Positions 1 to 8,031 of a stretch of DNA of 47,900 bases are shown here, one piece after another. A program made the position numbers and the translations under genes. Within the stretch, counting starts at the first letter, position 1, and each line of letters starts with the position of its first letter. The stretch comes from Sedimentisphaerales bacterium (GTDB lineage Bacteria > Planctomycetota > Phycisphaerae > Sedimentisphaerales > Anaerobacaceae), in contig JAFGDN010000025.1 in the NCBI GenBank assembly GCA_016932095.1, forward strand, positions 1 to 47,900, given 5' to 3'. The notes below the pieces were generated by a model. It did not search any database. It was not told the origin of the DNA and worked only from the letters and a program-made list of their open reading frames with translations.

Positions 1-1
1 C

Positions 2-328
2 AAAATCTTAGAAGTCGAAGAAAACGCGAGCAAAGAGACGCTTAAGAAAGCATACAGGCAGGCGTCGCTGAAGTATCACCCGGACCACAATCCGGACGAC
101 ACAGACGCCGGAAAGAAATTTGCGCTCATTAAGTGCTCATACGAGCTTCTGGCGGAAGACAAGCCCTGTCCGAAGTTGTTAGAGGAAATCAATTTATGGC
201 CAGGCGTTCCTGAGGACGATAAATACAAACTCGATAATCCATGGGGCCACTTTTTATGGTGGCGTGAGAAATTTTTTCATTCTGAAAAGGAGAAGAAGTC
301 AAATGGCAAACGCTCTTCTTGTATTTAA
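2..328 (+). CDS. J-domain (DnaJ-like) protein, 3' part
   Basis: The window opens inside this gene; 108 codons remain before TAA at 326-328. Fragment residues 1-45 look like helices II-IV of a J domain, with the diagnostic HPD tripeptide (YHPDHNP, fragment residues 25-31) that stimulates Hsp70 ATPase activity in this family. The remaining ~60 residues are Trp- and charge-rich (PWGHFLWWREKFF) and show no Gly/Phe linker or CxxCxGxG zinc domain, so this is a short J-domain co-chaperone and not full DnaJ. Its last 26 nt overlap the start of the DsrE gene in another frame, which suggests co-transcription. The 5' end is outside the window. Confidence 0.8.
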   Translation, partial: KILEVEENASKETLKKAYRQASLKYHPDHNPDDTDAGKKFALIKCSYELLAEDKPCPKLLEEINLWPGVPEDDKYKLDNPWGHFLWWREKFFHSEKEKKSNGKRSSCI

Positions 329-659
329 CAGAAATCCATACGACGGCACAGATGTAACCTGGAATGGTCTTCGGCTGGCGGAACAGTTACTTAATGCCGG
401 TTTGGAAGTGAATATATTTTTAATGAACGATTCAGTCGATTTGGCTCGCGATGCAACCAAGGCGCCTGAAGGATATTTTGATTTAGGAAAGATGCTGAAG
501 GAACTGATAGCCAGAGGCGTCCCTGTTAAAGTATGCGGCACCTGCAAGGCACGCTGCGGCATTCACAAGGGAGAGCCATATTTTGAAGGAGCTCATGAAG
601 CAAAGATGACCGAGTTAGCTCAATGGTTCAAAGAAGCTGATAAGATTATTTCATTTTAA
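303..659 (+). CDS. DsrE/DsrF-like sulfur-relay family protein
   Basis: The 118-residue product matches the DsrE fold: N-terminal strand ALLVFNRNPYDGTD, a central amphipathic region, and a Cys-rich loop KVCGTCKARCGI at about residues 77-88, where DsrE proteins carry the persulfide-bearing cysteine. The family transfers sulfur from thiol carriers in the cytoplasm; the partner is not visible here. I chose ATG 303 over the upstream ATG 264 because AAGGAG (287-292) is correctly spaced for 303 and the extra N-terminus (RNFFILKRRRSQ) is not family-like. The gene overlaps the J-domain gene and leads into the downstream cofactor/Fe-S genes. The specific physiological donor is unknown. Confidence 0.8.
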   Translation: MANALLVFNRNPYDGTDVTWNGLRLAEQLLNAGLEVNIFLMNDSVDLARDATKAPEGYFDLGKMLKELIARGVPVKVCGTCKARCGIHKGEPYFEGAHEAKMTELAQWFKEADKIISF

Positions 660-685
660 GTGCTGCTAAACAATGGTTAACCGGT

Positions 686-1315
686 ATGAATAAATATCTG
701 CAATCCTGCAAAACGGAATTCTGGGAACAGGTCTTCAAGGCCGAGACGGACTATATTATTCGGGAATTAGAGGGGGCCAAAGACGTTTTAAGCGTCGGCT
801 GCGGCCCGGCGATTATAGAGGCGGGGCTGGCCGAACACGGTTTTAATATCACGGGACTTGATATTTCCGAAGAAGCCCTGCAATGCGCCCCTGACGGAAT
901 GCGAACAATAGTCGGCTCGGCTGAAACTATGAGTTTCCCGGCATCCTGTTTCGACGCGGTCATTTATGTAGTTTCTCTGCAATTCATCGAAAACTATAAA
1001 CAGGCGATTAAGCAGACGGCGCGTGTTTTAAGAGCCGATGGTAAGTTCCTGGCGTTGCTGCTCAATCCCTGCTCCGGGTTCTTTAAGGAAAAAACCAAAA
1101 ATCCAGCTTCCTATATAAACAAGATTCGGCATACGGACTTAACGGAGATTGAGAGAACGGCTGCTGAGTATTTCTCTGTTCAAACAGAATATTTTTTAGG
1201 AACCAGGGGTGCGGAAACATTTCAAACCCGGACCCCTGACTTAGCGGCCCTTTACGTTATAAAAGGGATAAAAAGAGAGCCATTACAGGCGAAGGGGGCC
1301 GCTTTCAAGAGGTGA
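686..1315 (+). CDS. Class I SAM-dependent methyltransferase
   Basis: The 209-residue protein has the Rossmann-type methyltransferase motifs in order: motif I VLSVGCGPAIIEAGLA (about 34-49), the acidic ribose-binding ITGLDIS (55-61), an SAE motif near residue 78, motif IV-like FDAVIYVVSLQFI (89-101) and post-motif ARVLRADGKFLALLL. This places it in the Methyltransf_11/25 group acting on small molecules or lipids; the substrate cannot be read from the sequence. The ribosome-binding site before ATG 686 is weak. The ABC ATPase follows 10 nt downstream, so the protein may modify a compound handled by that exporter, which is inference. Confidence 0.8.
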   Translation: MNKYLQSCKTEFWEQVFKAETDYIIRELEGAKDVLSVGCGPAIIEAGLAEHGFNITGLDISEEALQCAPDGMRTIVGSAETMSFPASCFDAVIYVVSLQFIENYKQAIKQTARVLRADGKFLALLLNPCSGFFKEKTKNPASYINKIRHTDLTEIERTAAEYFSVQTEYFLGTRGAETFQTRTPDLAALYVIKGIKREPLQAKGAAFKR

Positions 1316-1325
1316 ATCGAGACGT

Positions 1326-2084
1326 ATGGAGAATGTGATTTACGTTAAGGAATTGACAAAGCGATTCGGGGATTTTACCGCCGTTGACGGAATCGGCTTC
1401 GAAGTGAGAAAAGGAGAGGTTTTCGGATTTCTCGGGCCAAACGGTGCGGGAAAGACCACAACCATAAGGATGCTTACGGGGCTTTCCAAACCAACGTGCG
1501 GAAGCGCATCTGTTCTGGGGCTTGATATCAAGTCGGAAATAATAAATGTAAAGAAGCGCATAGGTGTAGTTCCGGAAATTTCCAATCTTTATGATGAATT
1601 AAGCGGTTTTGACAACCTGCTTTTTATGGCCCAGCTTTATGGTGTCCCTCGCACTCAAAGGAAAAGAAGAGCAGAAGAATTATTGAAAACCTTCCGGCTT
1701 TACGAGCGCAAAGACGGCCTCTTCCGCACCTTTTCGAGGGGTATGAAGCGGGCCCTGGCAATTGCGGCGGCTTTAATTCATAATCCTGAAGTTATCTTTC
1801 TCGATGAACCTACAGTCGGCCTGGATGTAGTAGCCGCCCGATCTTTGCGTAATTTGATATCTAATTTTCGCCGGCAGGGAATAACCATTTTTCATACAAC
1901 CCATTATTTAGAAGAGGCAGACCTTTTGTGTGACCGAGTAGCTGTTCTCGTAAAAGGCAAAATCCTGACAATTGACACTCCTGAGGCCTTAAAGAGCAAA
2001 ACCAATAAGAAATCCCTGGAAGAGGCATTTATGAAGATTACCGGTCTGGAGCCGGATGTTATGGCTATTGAAAAAGGAAAGTAA
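1326..2084 (+). CDS. ABC-2 type transporter ATP-binding protein
   Basis: The 252-residue nucleotide-binding subunit has Walker A GPNGAGKT (37-44), a degenerate signature FSRGMK in place of LSGGQ (136-141), Walker B VIFLDEP (156-162) and H-loop H194 in HTTHYLEEAD. The pattern is that of the DrrA/NatA/CcmA exporter ATPases that pair with a separate ABC-2 permease. GAGGTG at 1308-1313, inside the end of the methyltransferase gene, serves ATG 1326. The permease gene follows immediately. Substrate unknown; lipid, polysaccharide or drug export are all possible. Confidence 0.9.
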   Translation: MENVIYVKELTKRFGDFTAVDGIGFEVRKGEVFGFLGPNGAGKTTTIRMLTGLSKPTCGSASVLGLDIKSEIINVKKRIGVVPEISNLYDELSGFDNLLFMAQLYGVPRTQRKRRAEELLKTFRLYERKDGLFRTFSRGMKRALAIAAALIHNPEVIFLDEPTVGLDVVAARSLRNLISNFRRQGITIFHTTHYLEEADLLCDRVAVLVKGKILTIDTPEALKSKTNKKSLEEAFMKITGLEPDVMAIEKGK

Positions 2085-2085
2085 G

Positions 2086-2814
2086 ATGTGGCGCGACAAT
2101 TTACGAGGTATTTATTATATTGCCTTAAAAGATTTAAAGACATACTACCTCAAGGGCTCGGCAGTCAGTTGGGGGATTGTTTTCCCGATTACCTGGATTT
2201 TAGCTTTTTATCTGAGAAATCCGCAGGATTTTAAGGAATTAGTGCCCGGATTAATTGCGATGACGATTCTCTTCAGCACTACTGCCACTGAAACAGTGGT
2301 TATAAACTTCGAACTGCGACTCGGCTCCCTGGAAAGATTGCTTTTAGCGCCCATTGATATATCGGCAGTGCTTCTTGGGAAAGTGCTCGGAGGCGTTGTT
2401 TTTGGTTTCGTGATGACAGCGGTAGCAACAATAGGTTCTGTGGTTATGCTTGGGCTTCACCCCAACGTACTTTACCTTATCATAATAATAATTCCTTCGC
2501 TGTTTGTTTTCTCGTCTCTCGGCGCCTTTTTATGCTTGACGGTGAGAGAAGTTTTTGAAGCTCAAACACTGTTAAACTTGCCGCGTTTCTTAATGGTGTT
2601 TTTAAGCGGAGTTATCTACCCAATTTCAAAAATGCCTTTAGCGTTACAGTATTTTTCTTATCTACTGCCTCTTACTTATACTGTGTATGGACTTCAATTA
2701 TCATTTTCAGCTGCATCAAGTAAAATGGTTTTTCTTTATACTTTAATACTTACCAGCTTTTTTATGATTTTTACTGTCCCGGCGGTGATGTTATTCCGCA
2801 AAAAATTTGAGTAG
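2086..2814 (+). CDS. ABC-2 type transporter permease
   Basis: The 242-residue integral membrane protein has about six hydrophobic segments (first WGIVFPITWILAFYL, last TLILTSFFMIFTVPAVML) and the ABC-2 layout with a loop containing LERLLLAPID, a typical coupling-helix-like element. ATG 2086 lies 1 nt after the stop of the ATPase gene and has AAGGAAAG in front of it, so I prefer it to the upstream ATG 2056, which would overlap the ATPase and add a hydrophilic stretch. The pair would form a (NBD-TMD)2 exporter in the cytoplasmic membrane. Confidence 0.87.
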   Translation: MWRDNLRGIYYIALKDLKTYYLKGSAVSWGIVFPITWILAFYLRNPQDFKELVPGLIAMTILFSTTATETVVINFELRLGSLERLLLAPIDISAVLLGKVLGGVVFGFVMTAVATIGSVVMLGLHPNVLYLIIIIIPSLFVFSSLGAFLCLTVREVFEAQTLLNLPRFLMVFLSGVIYPISKMPLALQYFSYLLPLTYTVYGLQLSFSAASSKMVFLYTLILTSFFMIFTVPAVMLFRKKFE

Positions 2815-2822
2815 GAAACAAG

Positions 2823-3734
2823 ATGAAAGAAATAGTTGTAATCAGCGGCAAGGGCGGCACAGGCAAGACGAGCATTACCGCCTCGCTTGCAGCACTTGCG
2901 CAAAATGCGGTCTTTGTCGATTGTGATGTCGATGCCGCTGACCTGCATTTGCTTTTACGGCCTAAAATTGAGTTAACCAGCGACTTTTCCGGCGGCAAAA
3001 AGGCAAGCATCATAACAGCCAAATGCATCGGCTGCGGGAAGTGCCGAGATGTCTGCAATTTCGATGCGCCGAAACCGGGCGGACCAGGCAATGATATAGT
3101 CGAAAAGACATACTCAATCGACCCTGTCGCCTGTGAGGGTTGCAGTGTATGCGTGGAGTTTTGCCCTGCAAAGGCAATCGAATTCGAAAACGTAATAAAC
3201 GGCCAGTGGTTCATATCGCAGACGCGTTTTAGACCAATGGTTCACGCAAAGCTCGGTATCGCCGAAGAAAACAGCGGCAAACTTGTTACGCTGGTCCGCA
3301 AAGAGGCAAAACGGATTGCAGCCGAACAACATAAGGAGTTCATAATTGTGGATGGTTCTCCCGGCATAGGATGCCCCGTCATCGCTTCAATCACTGGTGC
3401 GGATTTGGCATTGATTGTAACCGAGCCGACTATGTCGGCCCTGCACGACCTCAATAGAATCGCCGAGCTAACAGGTCATTTCAACATCCCGACTGCCATC
3501 TGCATCAACAAATACGACATCAATCCCGAACTGTCGGACTCAATTGAAAAAGATGCAAAAGCAAAAAACCTTAACGTTGTGAGCAGAATACCCTACGATA
3601 CACAGGTAACCAAGGCACAGCTCGATGCAAAAACTATCGTTGAATATGGCCGAGGCCCTCTTAAAAAACAGATTGAATCACTATGGCAGTCAATAATCCG
3701 GATGCTGCACGCTAAAAACAACTGGGAAAACTAA
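2823..3734 (+). CDS. MinD-superfamily P-loop ATPase with inserted 2x[4Fe-4S] ferredoxin domain
   Basis: The 303-residue protein starts with a deviant Walker A SGKGGTGKTS (residues 8-17), then carries an inserted bacterial ferredoxin module with Cys 68/71/74/78 and Cys 104/107/110/114 (CIGCGKC..C and CEGCSVC..C), and closes with the Mrp/MinD-type VDGSPGIGCPV switch and NKYD base-recognition motif. This architecture is widespread in anaerobes beside Mrp, NifX-like and DUF134 genes and is assumed to act in Fe-S or metallocofactor assembly; its exact reaction is not established. AGGAAACAAG precedes ATG 2823. The paralogous Mrp gene follows after 2 nt. Confidence 0.88.
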   Translation: MKEIVVISGKGGTGKTSITASLAALAQNAVFVDCDVDAADLHLLLRPKIELTSDFSGGKKASIITAKCIGCGKCRDVCNFDAPKPGGPGNDIVEKTYSIDPVACEGCSVCVEFCPAKAIEFENVINGQWFISQTRFRPMVHAKLGIAEENSGKLVTLVRKEAKRIAAEQHKEFIIVDGSPGIGCPVIASITGADLALIVTEPTMSALHDLNRIAELTGHFNIPTAICINKYDINPELSDSIEKDAKAKNLNVVSRIPYDTQVTKAQLDAKTIVEYGRGPLKKQIESLWQSIIRMLHAKNNWEN

Positions 3735-3736
3735 TA

Positions 3737-4870
3737 ATGAAAAACATTAAGCACAAAATTCTGGTTCTCAGCGGCAAAGGCGGCGTAGGCAAAAGCACTA
3801 TCGCGGCCAACCTGGCAGTGTGGTTGTCTATGGAGAACGGCAACACAGGGCTGCTTGACATCGATATTCACGGCCCCAGCGTTCCTAAACTGCTGGGACT
3901 CGAGCAGAAAACCCTGAATCAGCAGGACGAAAAAATCATTCCCGCCAAATACGAGCAAATGCTCAAGGTGATAAGTATCGGTTTTCTCCTCCGCAGCAAA
4001 GACGATGCGGTTATCTGGCGAGGCCCGATGAAACACAACATTATCAACAATTTTGTCTCGGACGTATCCTGGGGCGAGCTGAATTATCTCGTTGTGGATT
4101 GCCCTCCGGGAACAGGTGACGAGCACATTTCAATCGCGCAGCTAATACCCGGAATCGACGGTGCGGTAATCGTCACAACCCCTCAGCAGCTCTCTGTAAT
4201 CGATGTCAAAAAATGCGTAACCTTCTGCAGACAATTGAACATACCCGTTCTCGGCGTAATCGAGAATATGGCAGGATTTGTCTGCCCGAACTGCGGCCAA
4301 AAAACCGAGATATTCACAGGCAAAAGCGGAAAAGAAACCGCTGCGGAGCTCGGCGCACCGTTTTTAGGCAGCATACCGCTGGACCCATATTTGGCCCTAA
4401 CCAGCGACATCGGCAAACCGCTAATACGTTCCGATATTCAAAGCCCAACTAAAAAAGCAATGCAGTTTACGTTCGAAAGATTGATGGAAAATATGGAGAT
4501 TCCAAAAATAAAAATGGAGGCAAAAAATAATATGAAAATCGCAATACCAATAACAAACGGAAAATTATCCTCTCACTTCGGCCACTGTGAACAGTTCGCG
4601 GTCATTGACGTCGATGCCGGCAGCAAAAGCATCGCCAAGACCGAAATGTTAACGCCCCCGGCGCACGAGCCGGGCGTGCTCCCAAAATGGCTAAGCGAAA
4701 TGGGAGTCAATCTAGTAATTGCCGGCGGATTGGGTCAAAGAGCCCAACAACTGTTTAAAGAAAATAACATAGCTGTTATTGTCGGTGCTCCGTCTGATAT
4801 GCCCGAGAATATCGTTACTGCTTATCTCGGCAAAAGTTTACAGACCGGTGATAATGTCTGCGACCATTAA
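3737..4870 (+). CDS. mrp: Mrp/NBP35 Fe-S carrier ATPase fused to NifX/NifB-type dinitrogenase cofactor domain
   Basis: Residues 1-260 are a Mrp (ApbC/NBP35) Fe-S cluster carrier: P-loop SGKGGVGKST (12-21), DCPPGTGDEH (121-130) and the cluster-binding CPNCG with C183 and C186. Residues 266-377 form a separate NifX/NifB-like domain beginning MKIAIPITNG and containing SHFGHCEQF, related to proteins that hold nitrogenase FeMo-cofactor precursors. The linker encodes a consensus GGAGG (4516-4520) 11 nt before an in-frame ATG (4532), so the C-terminal domain might also be made alone. Clustering with the ferredoxin-type MinD protein and DUF134 supports a role in metallocluster handling. Confidence 0.9.
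   Translation: MKNIKHKILVLSGKGGVGKSTIAANLAVWLSMENGNTGLLDIDIHGPSVPKLLGLEQKTLNQQDEKIIPAKYEQMLKVISIGFLLRSKDDAVIWRGPMKHNIINNFVSDVSWGELNYLVVDCPPGTGDEHISIAQLIPGIDGAVIVTTPQQLSVIDVKKCVTFCRQLNIPVLGVIENMAGFVCPNCGQKTEIFTGKSGKETAAELGAPFLGSIPLDPYLALTSDIGKPLIRSDIQSPTKKAMQFTFERLMENMEIPKIKMEAKNNMKIAIPITNGKLSSHFGHCEQFAVIDVDAGSKSIAKTEMLTPPAHEPGVLPKWLSEMGVNLVIAGGLGQRAQQLFKENNIAVIVGAPSDMPENIVTAYLGKSLQTGDNVCDH
4516..4534 (+). promoter_or_regulatory. Internal ribosome-binding site and start codon inside mrp fusion gene
   Basis: GGAGG at 4516-4520 is followed after 11 nt by ATG 4532-4534, in frame with the fusion (codon 266) and exactly at the first residue of the NifX-like domain. The site could produce a free 112-residue NifX-like protein. 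That two products are made is inference. Confidence 0.45.
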
Positions 4871-4948
4871 ACGGATGTTTTCATTGTTGCTTCACTTGTT
4901 CACAAAGCAACTATGAGATATATTTTTTGACGTAACAGGTGGATGGAT

Positions 4949-5413
4949 ATGATAATTGATGCATACGATAAGAAAATCAGCAATATATGCGACCTCGTCC
5001 ATAATAAATGCATCGTGTGCGGCGCATCGAATCCGAGGGGATTACACTTGAAATTCGAAGTAGCCGGCGACGGAAGTGTAAAAGCGGACTTTCAGTGCGA
5101 CGGGAGTTTTGAAGGATACTCCGGCTCGCTGCACGGCGGCGTGATAATGTCTATCTTTGACGGGGCAATGGGACATTGTATGTTTGCCCGCGGACAGACG
5201 GCGGTAACCGTTGAGATGACGACCAGATTTCGTCAACCCATCCTGACCGGACGAGATGCAACAGTATCTGCACATATTACCCGTGTTTCGCATCCCTTAT
5301 ACCTGTTGAAGGCGGAAATCATTCAGGACGGCAGAGTCAAGGCAACTGCCGACGGCAAATTCTACGACCAGCCAAAACTTGCCGACGAGACGGAGCAGTT
5401 TAATGAGCGATGA
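4949..5413 (+). CDS. PaaI/YbgC-like hotdog-fold thioesterase
   Basis: The 154-residue product has the hotdog signature HGGVIMSIFDGAMGH at roughly residues 64-78, in which the Asp/Gly helix cap binds the acyl-CoA thioester, followed by the strands VEMTTRFRQPI and ATVSAHITRV. An N-terminal CIVCGASNPRGL with two cysteines precedes the fold and is common in this uncharacterised subgroup. I prefer ATG 4949 to 4943 because AGGTGG (4937-4942) abuts the earlier ATG. The gene overlaps the next one by 11 nt. Acyl substrate unknown. Confidence 0.82.
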   Translation: MIIDAYDKKISNICDLVHNKCIVCGASNPRGLHLKFEVAGDGSVKADFQCDGSFEGYSGSLHGGVIMSIFDGAMGHCMFARGQTAVTVEMTTRFRQPILTGRDATVSAHITRVSHPLYLLKAEIIQDGRVKATADGKFYDQPKLADETEQFNER

Positions 5414-6230
5414 CATTCGTATAACAGTACTCATTGACGATAAAGCGTCAAGACCCGGCTTGAAAGCAGGACATGGTTTGTCGCTATGGATTGAGCACAG
5501 AGAAAAAAGAATTCTCTTTGATACCGGCCAGAGCGGTATAGTTGTAGAAAATGCAAAAAAACTTGGCGTTGATTTAGCCGATACCGATGCGGTTGTTATA
5601 AGTCACGGTCATTATGACCATACCGGCGGTTTGTCTGCCGTTCTCGATATTGCGACCAAGGCGAAAATTTATTTGCATCCCGCGGCAATCGTAACAAAGT
5701 TCAGTCAAAAAGCGTCAACGACAAAATCGATTGGTATGTCCGTCTCTGCAAAAAAGGCAATTCAAGGCCGTAATGTTATCTGGACAGTAACCCCTGCCCA
5801 ATTATTTCCGGAAATGGCAGTAACCGGACAGGTGCCGCGTAAAAATACCTTTGAAGACGCCGGCGGCCCCTTTTTTCTCGATAAAAACCGCCAAAAAGCT
5901 GATGAATTGTTAGACGACCAATCGTTGTTTATCGAATCAGCTAAGGGACTGATTGTCATTTTAGGTTGTGCTCATTCGGGGGTGGTCAATATTCTGAATT
6001 ATGCAACAAAGCTAACGGGGCAAAATAATATCTACGGAATTATAGGCGGAATGCATCTTCTCAACGCTAAAGATGCACGAATATCAAATACAATAGATGC
6101 TTTCAGAAGTTATGATGCTCAAAAAATTGCACCGTTGCATTGCACTGGTCAAAATGCCCTGGATGAAATTAAAAAAACCTTTCCCGACCGGTTTCTGTCT
6201 CTGGAAACAGGTTCAAAAATCTGTTTTTAA
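5403..6230 (+). CDS. Metallo-beta-lactamase-fold hydrolase, dihydropterin/RFAP synthase-like family
   Basis: The 275-residue protein contains the MBL metal motif SHGHYDHTGG (HxHxDH) near residues 71-80, then GCAHSGVVNI and GGMHLL, the metal-ligand positions of the archaeal-type 7,8-dihydropterin-6-methyl-4-(ribofuranosyl)aminobenzene phosphate synthase-like subgroup. Enzymatic function in bacteria is uncertain. ATG 5403 was chosen over 5379: it begins MSDDIRITVLID, the family start, and overlaps the thioesterase stop by 11 nt, a pattern of coupled translation. This subgroup is often found beside Mrp and NifX-like genes. Confidence 0.85.
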   Translation: MSDDIRITVLIDDKASRPGLKAGHGLSLWIEHREKRILFDTGQSGIVVENAKKLGVDLADTDAVVISHGHYDHTGGLSAVLDIATKAKIYLHPAAIVTKFSQKASTTKSIGMSVSAKKAIQGRNVIWTVTPAQLFPEMAVTGQVPRKNTFEDAGGPFFLDKNRQKADELLDDQSLFIESAKGLIVILGCAHSGVVNILNYATKLTGQNNIYGIIGGMHLLNAKDARISNTIDAFRSYDAQKIAPLHCTGQNALDEIKKTFPDRFLSLETGSKICF

Positions 6231-6318
6231 TGGAATTTATCGAACCGGAGATTGAAAGGAAAGGTTTATCGGTTTGGACAAGGGAAAACCGGAAATAACA
6301 GAAAGATGAGATTTTCAA

Positions 6319-6675
6319 ATGCCGAGACCTTATAATTTCAGACGTGTATGTCGTCTGCCACAGAGCAGTTTCTTTAAGCCGAGGGGAATTCCTCTTTCGA
6401 CGCTGCAGCACGTTTTCCTGACAATCGATGAGTTTGAGGCAGTTCGCCTTGCTGATTTAGAAGGGCTTTACCAGGAGGACGCTGCTGCCAGGATGAATGT
6501 ATCACGCCAGACCTTCGGCCGAATACTTGAATCGGCACATAAAAAAATCGCGGACGCGCTGGTCCACGGCAAGGCGTTATCAATAGAAGGCGGGCCTTAC
6601 GAGCTTGACCCTCGCATGGGTCATCCTGGTCAAATGGGAGGTAATCGTTTCAGAGGTGGTCGCGGCGGCGGCTGA
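6319..6675 (+). CDS. DUF134 (UPF0251) family DNA-binding protein
   Basis: The 118-residue protein matches DUF134 over most of its length: N-terminal MPRPYNFRRVC, then LTIDEFEAVRLADLEGLYQ and the helix-turn-helix QEDAAARMNVSRQTFGRIL (about 52-70), and a Gly/Arg-rich tail. Members carry a sigma-70 region 4-like HTH and are nearly always adjacent to NifX-like or Mrp-type ATPase genes, so it probably regulates this cluster; that is inference. It lies 88 nt after the MBL gene and ends 30 nt before the convergent radical SAM gene, with no obvious terminator between them. Confidence 0.87.
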   Translation: MPRPYNFRRVCRLPQSSFFKPRGIPLSTLQHVFLTIDEFEAVRLADLEGLYQEDAAARMNVSRQTFGRILESAHKKIADALVHGKALSIEGGPYELDPRMGHPGQMGGNRFRGGRGGG

Positions 6676-6705
6676 TGCCATCGCGGGGGGCGAGGGCTTT
6701 AAATA

Positions 6706-7743
6706 TCACCCCAAATCGACGCCGGCGATTCCGGTCCCGCAATCGGGGCATTTTGAGTCCTTTATTTTGTTCGATGTGACGTTATAGCCGATGCGTTCGA
6801 TGAGGATGCGGCCGCAATTATAGCAATATGTGTTTTCCCGACTGGAGCCGGGGATGTTGCCTAAGTAAACGTAGTGCAGGCCTGCCTGCTTGCCTATTTC
6901 GTATGCCCGCTGGAGTGATTCGAGCGGGGTGGGCACGGAACCGGAGAATTTATACTGGGGGTAGAACCGGCTGACGTGCCAGGGGAAGTCGGGGCCTGCC
7001 GTTGTAACAAGAAATTCGGTAAGGCGTTTCAGCTCTTCTTCCGAATCGTTCTCATCGGGCACAAGCAGGGTTGTTGTCTCAAGCCAGATATTTGTGTGTC
7101 TAGCGATGTACTCGATGGTATCGAGGACGGGCTGGAGTTTCGCTTTGCATAATCGGTGGTAATAATCCTCGCTGAACGCCTTCAAATCGATGTTTATGCC
7201 GTCAAGCCATTCGGCGGCGAAATCAATGGCCTCTTTCGTCTGGTAGCCGTTGCTTACAAAAACGTTGGCAAGGCCATGCTGTCTGGCCAATTTGCCGCAG
7301 TCGGTGCACAATTCCATAAAAACAGTCGGTTCGGTATATGTATAGGCGATGCTTTTGCAGCCATAGCGGGTTGCGGCATTGACGATTTGTTCGGGTGAGA
7401 TTGCCTGGCCGTCGATTTCGCCCGTCTCGACGACTGCCTGGCTGATTTGCCAGTTCTGACAGAATTCGCAGCAAAAATTACAGCCCATTGTCGCGATTGA
7501 AAAGCTTTTGCTTCCCGGCTGGAAATGAAACAGGGGCTTTTTCTCAATCGGGTCGGGATTGGCCGATACGACCTTATCGTAATTGAGCGAATACAACACT
7601 CCCCCGATATTTTTTCGGACGCCGCATCGGCCGATTTTGCCGTCGTGTATGAGGCACCTGTGCTCACACAGAAAGCACTGTGTCTTTTTGCCTTCATCCG
7701 GCGTCCAGAGCACGGCTTGTTTAGGATGTTTTTCTACTGTCAT
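6706..7743 (-). CDS. amrS: AmrS-type radical SAM protein (AmmeMemoRadiSam system)
   Basis: The 345-residue protein has an N-terminal Cys-rich segment (CFLCEHRCLIHDGKIGRCGV) and a radical SAM cluster CNFCCEFC (Cx3Cx2C), then the family segments YTEPTVFMEL, VSNGY, WLDGINIDLKAF and a C-terminal CYNCGRILIER. These are characteristic of AmrS, found beside AmmeMemoRadiSam A and B (MEMO-like) genes in many anaerobes; neither partner is in this window. I chose ATG 7743 because GAAGG sits 8 nt upstream; a TTG at 7758 would add five residues. The reaction has not been established for this protein. Confidence 0.88.
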   Translation of the reverse strand: MTVEKHPKQAVLWTPDEGKKTQCFLCEHRCLIHDGKIGRCGVRKNIGGVLYSLNYDKVVSANPDPIEKKPLFHFQPGSKSFSIATMGCNFCCEFCQNWQISQAVVETGEIDGQAISPEQIVNAATRYGCKSIAYTYTEPTVFMELCTDCGKLARQHGLANVFVSNGYQTKEAIDFAAEWLDGINIDLKAFSEDYYHRLCKAKLQPVLDTIEYIARHTNIWLETTTLLVPDENDSEEELKRLTEFLVTTAGPDFPWHVSRFYPQYKFSGSVPTPLESLQRAYEIGKQAGLHYVYLGNIPGSSRENTYCYNCGRILIERIGYNVTSNKIKDSKCPDCGTGIAGVDLG

Positions 7744-7836
7744 CGGCTCTGCCTTCAAAACATCATGAGGTTTCGCCGAACCAGTATATTGAAAATGCCG
7801 GTCGAAATCAAATGCTGTCGGCTGTCCAAAGGCGGT

Positions 7837-8031
7837 TTATGCCCTTCCGATTCGCCGCAAATATGCCTTTGATTTTTTCAGGCCCATTCTGGAGGCTTTC
7901 TTTTTTACGGCGTCTGTCTTGCGTCCCACCTTTTTAGCGACTTTGGACGTCGGGTTGACCGGGAACAGCCGTTTGAGCAGGTTCAAATCCTTTTTGCTCC
8001 ATTTTCCCCTCGGAGTTCTTTTCTTTGCCAT
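7837..8031 (-). CDS. Small basic Myb/SANT-like HTH protein
   Basis: The 64-residue product is Lys/Arg-rich. It contains a tri-helical Myb/SANT-like pattern: KWSKKDLNLLKRLFP, then VAKKVGRKTDAVKKKASRMGL, where a conserved Trp starts helix 1 and the GRK.DAV..KA..MGL stretch forms the recognition helix, similar to small regulators with the pattern LGR..AV..KA..LGL. AGGGG about 8 nt before the ATG supports translation. It follows the divergently arranged region and is upstream of amrS on the same strand with a 93-nt gap. Target sites are unknown. Confidence 0.65.
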   Translation of the reverse strand: MAKKRTPRGKWSKKDLNLLKRLFPVNPTSKVAKKVGRKTDAVKKKASRMGLKKSKAYLRRIGRA

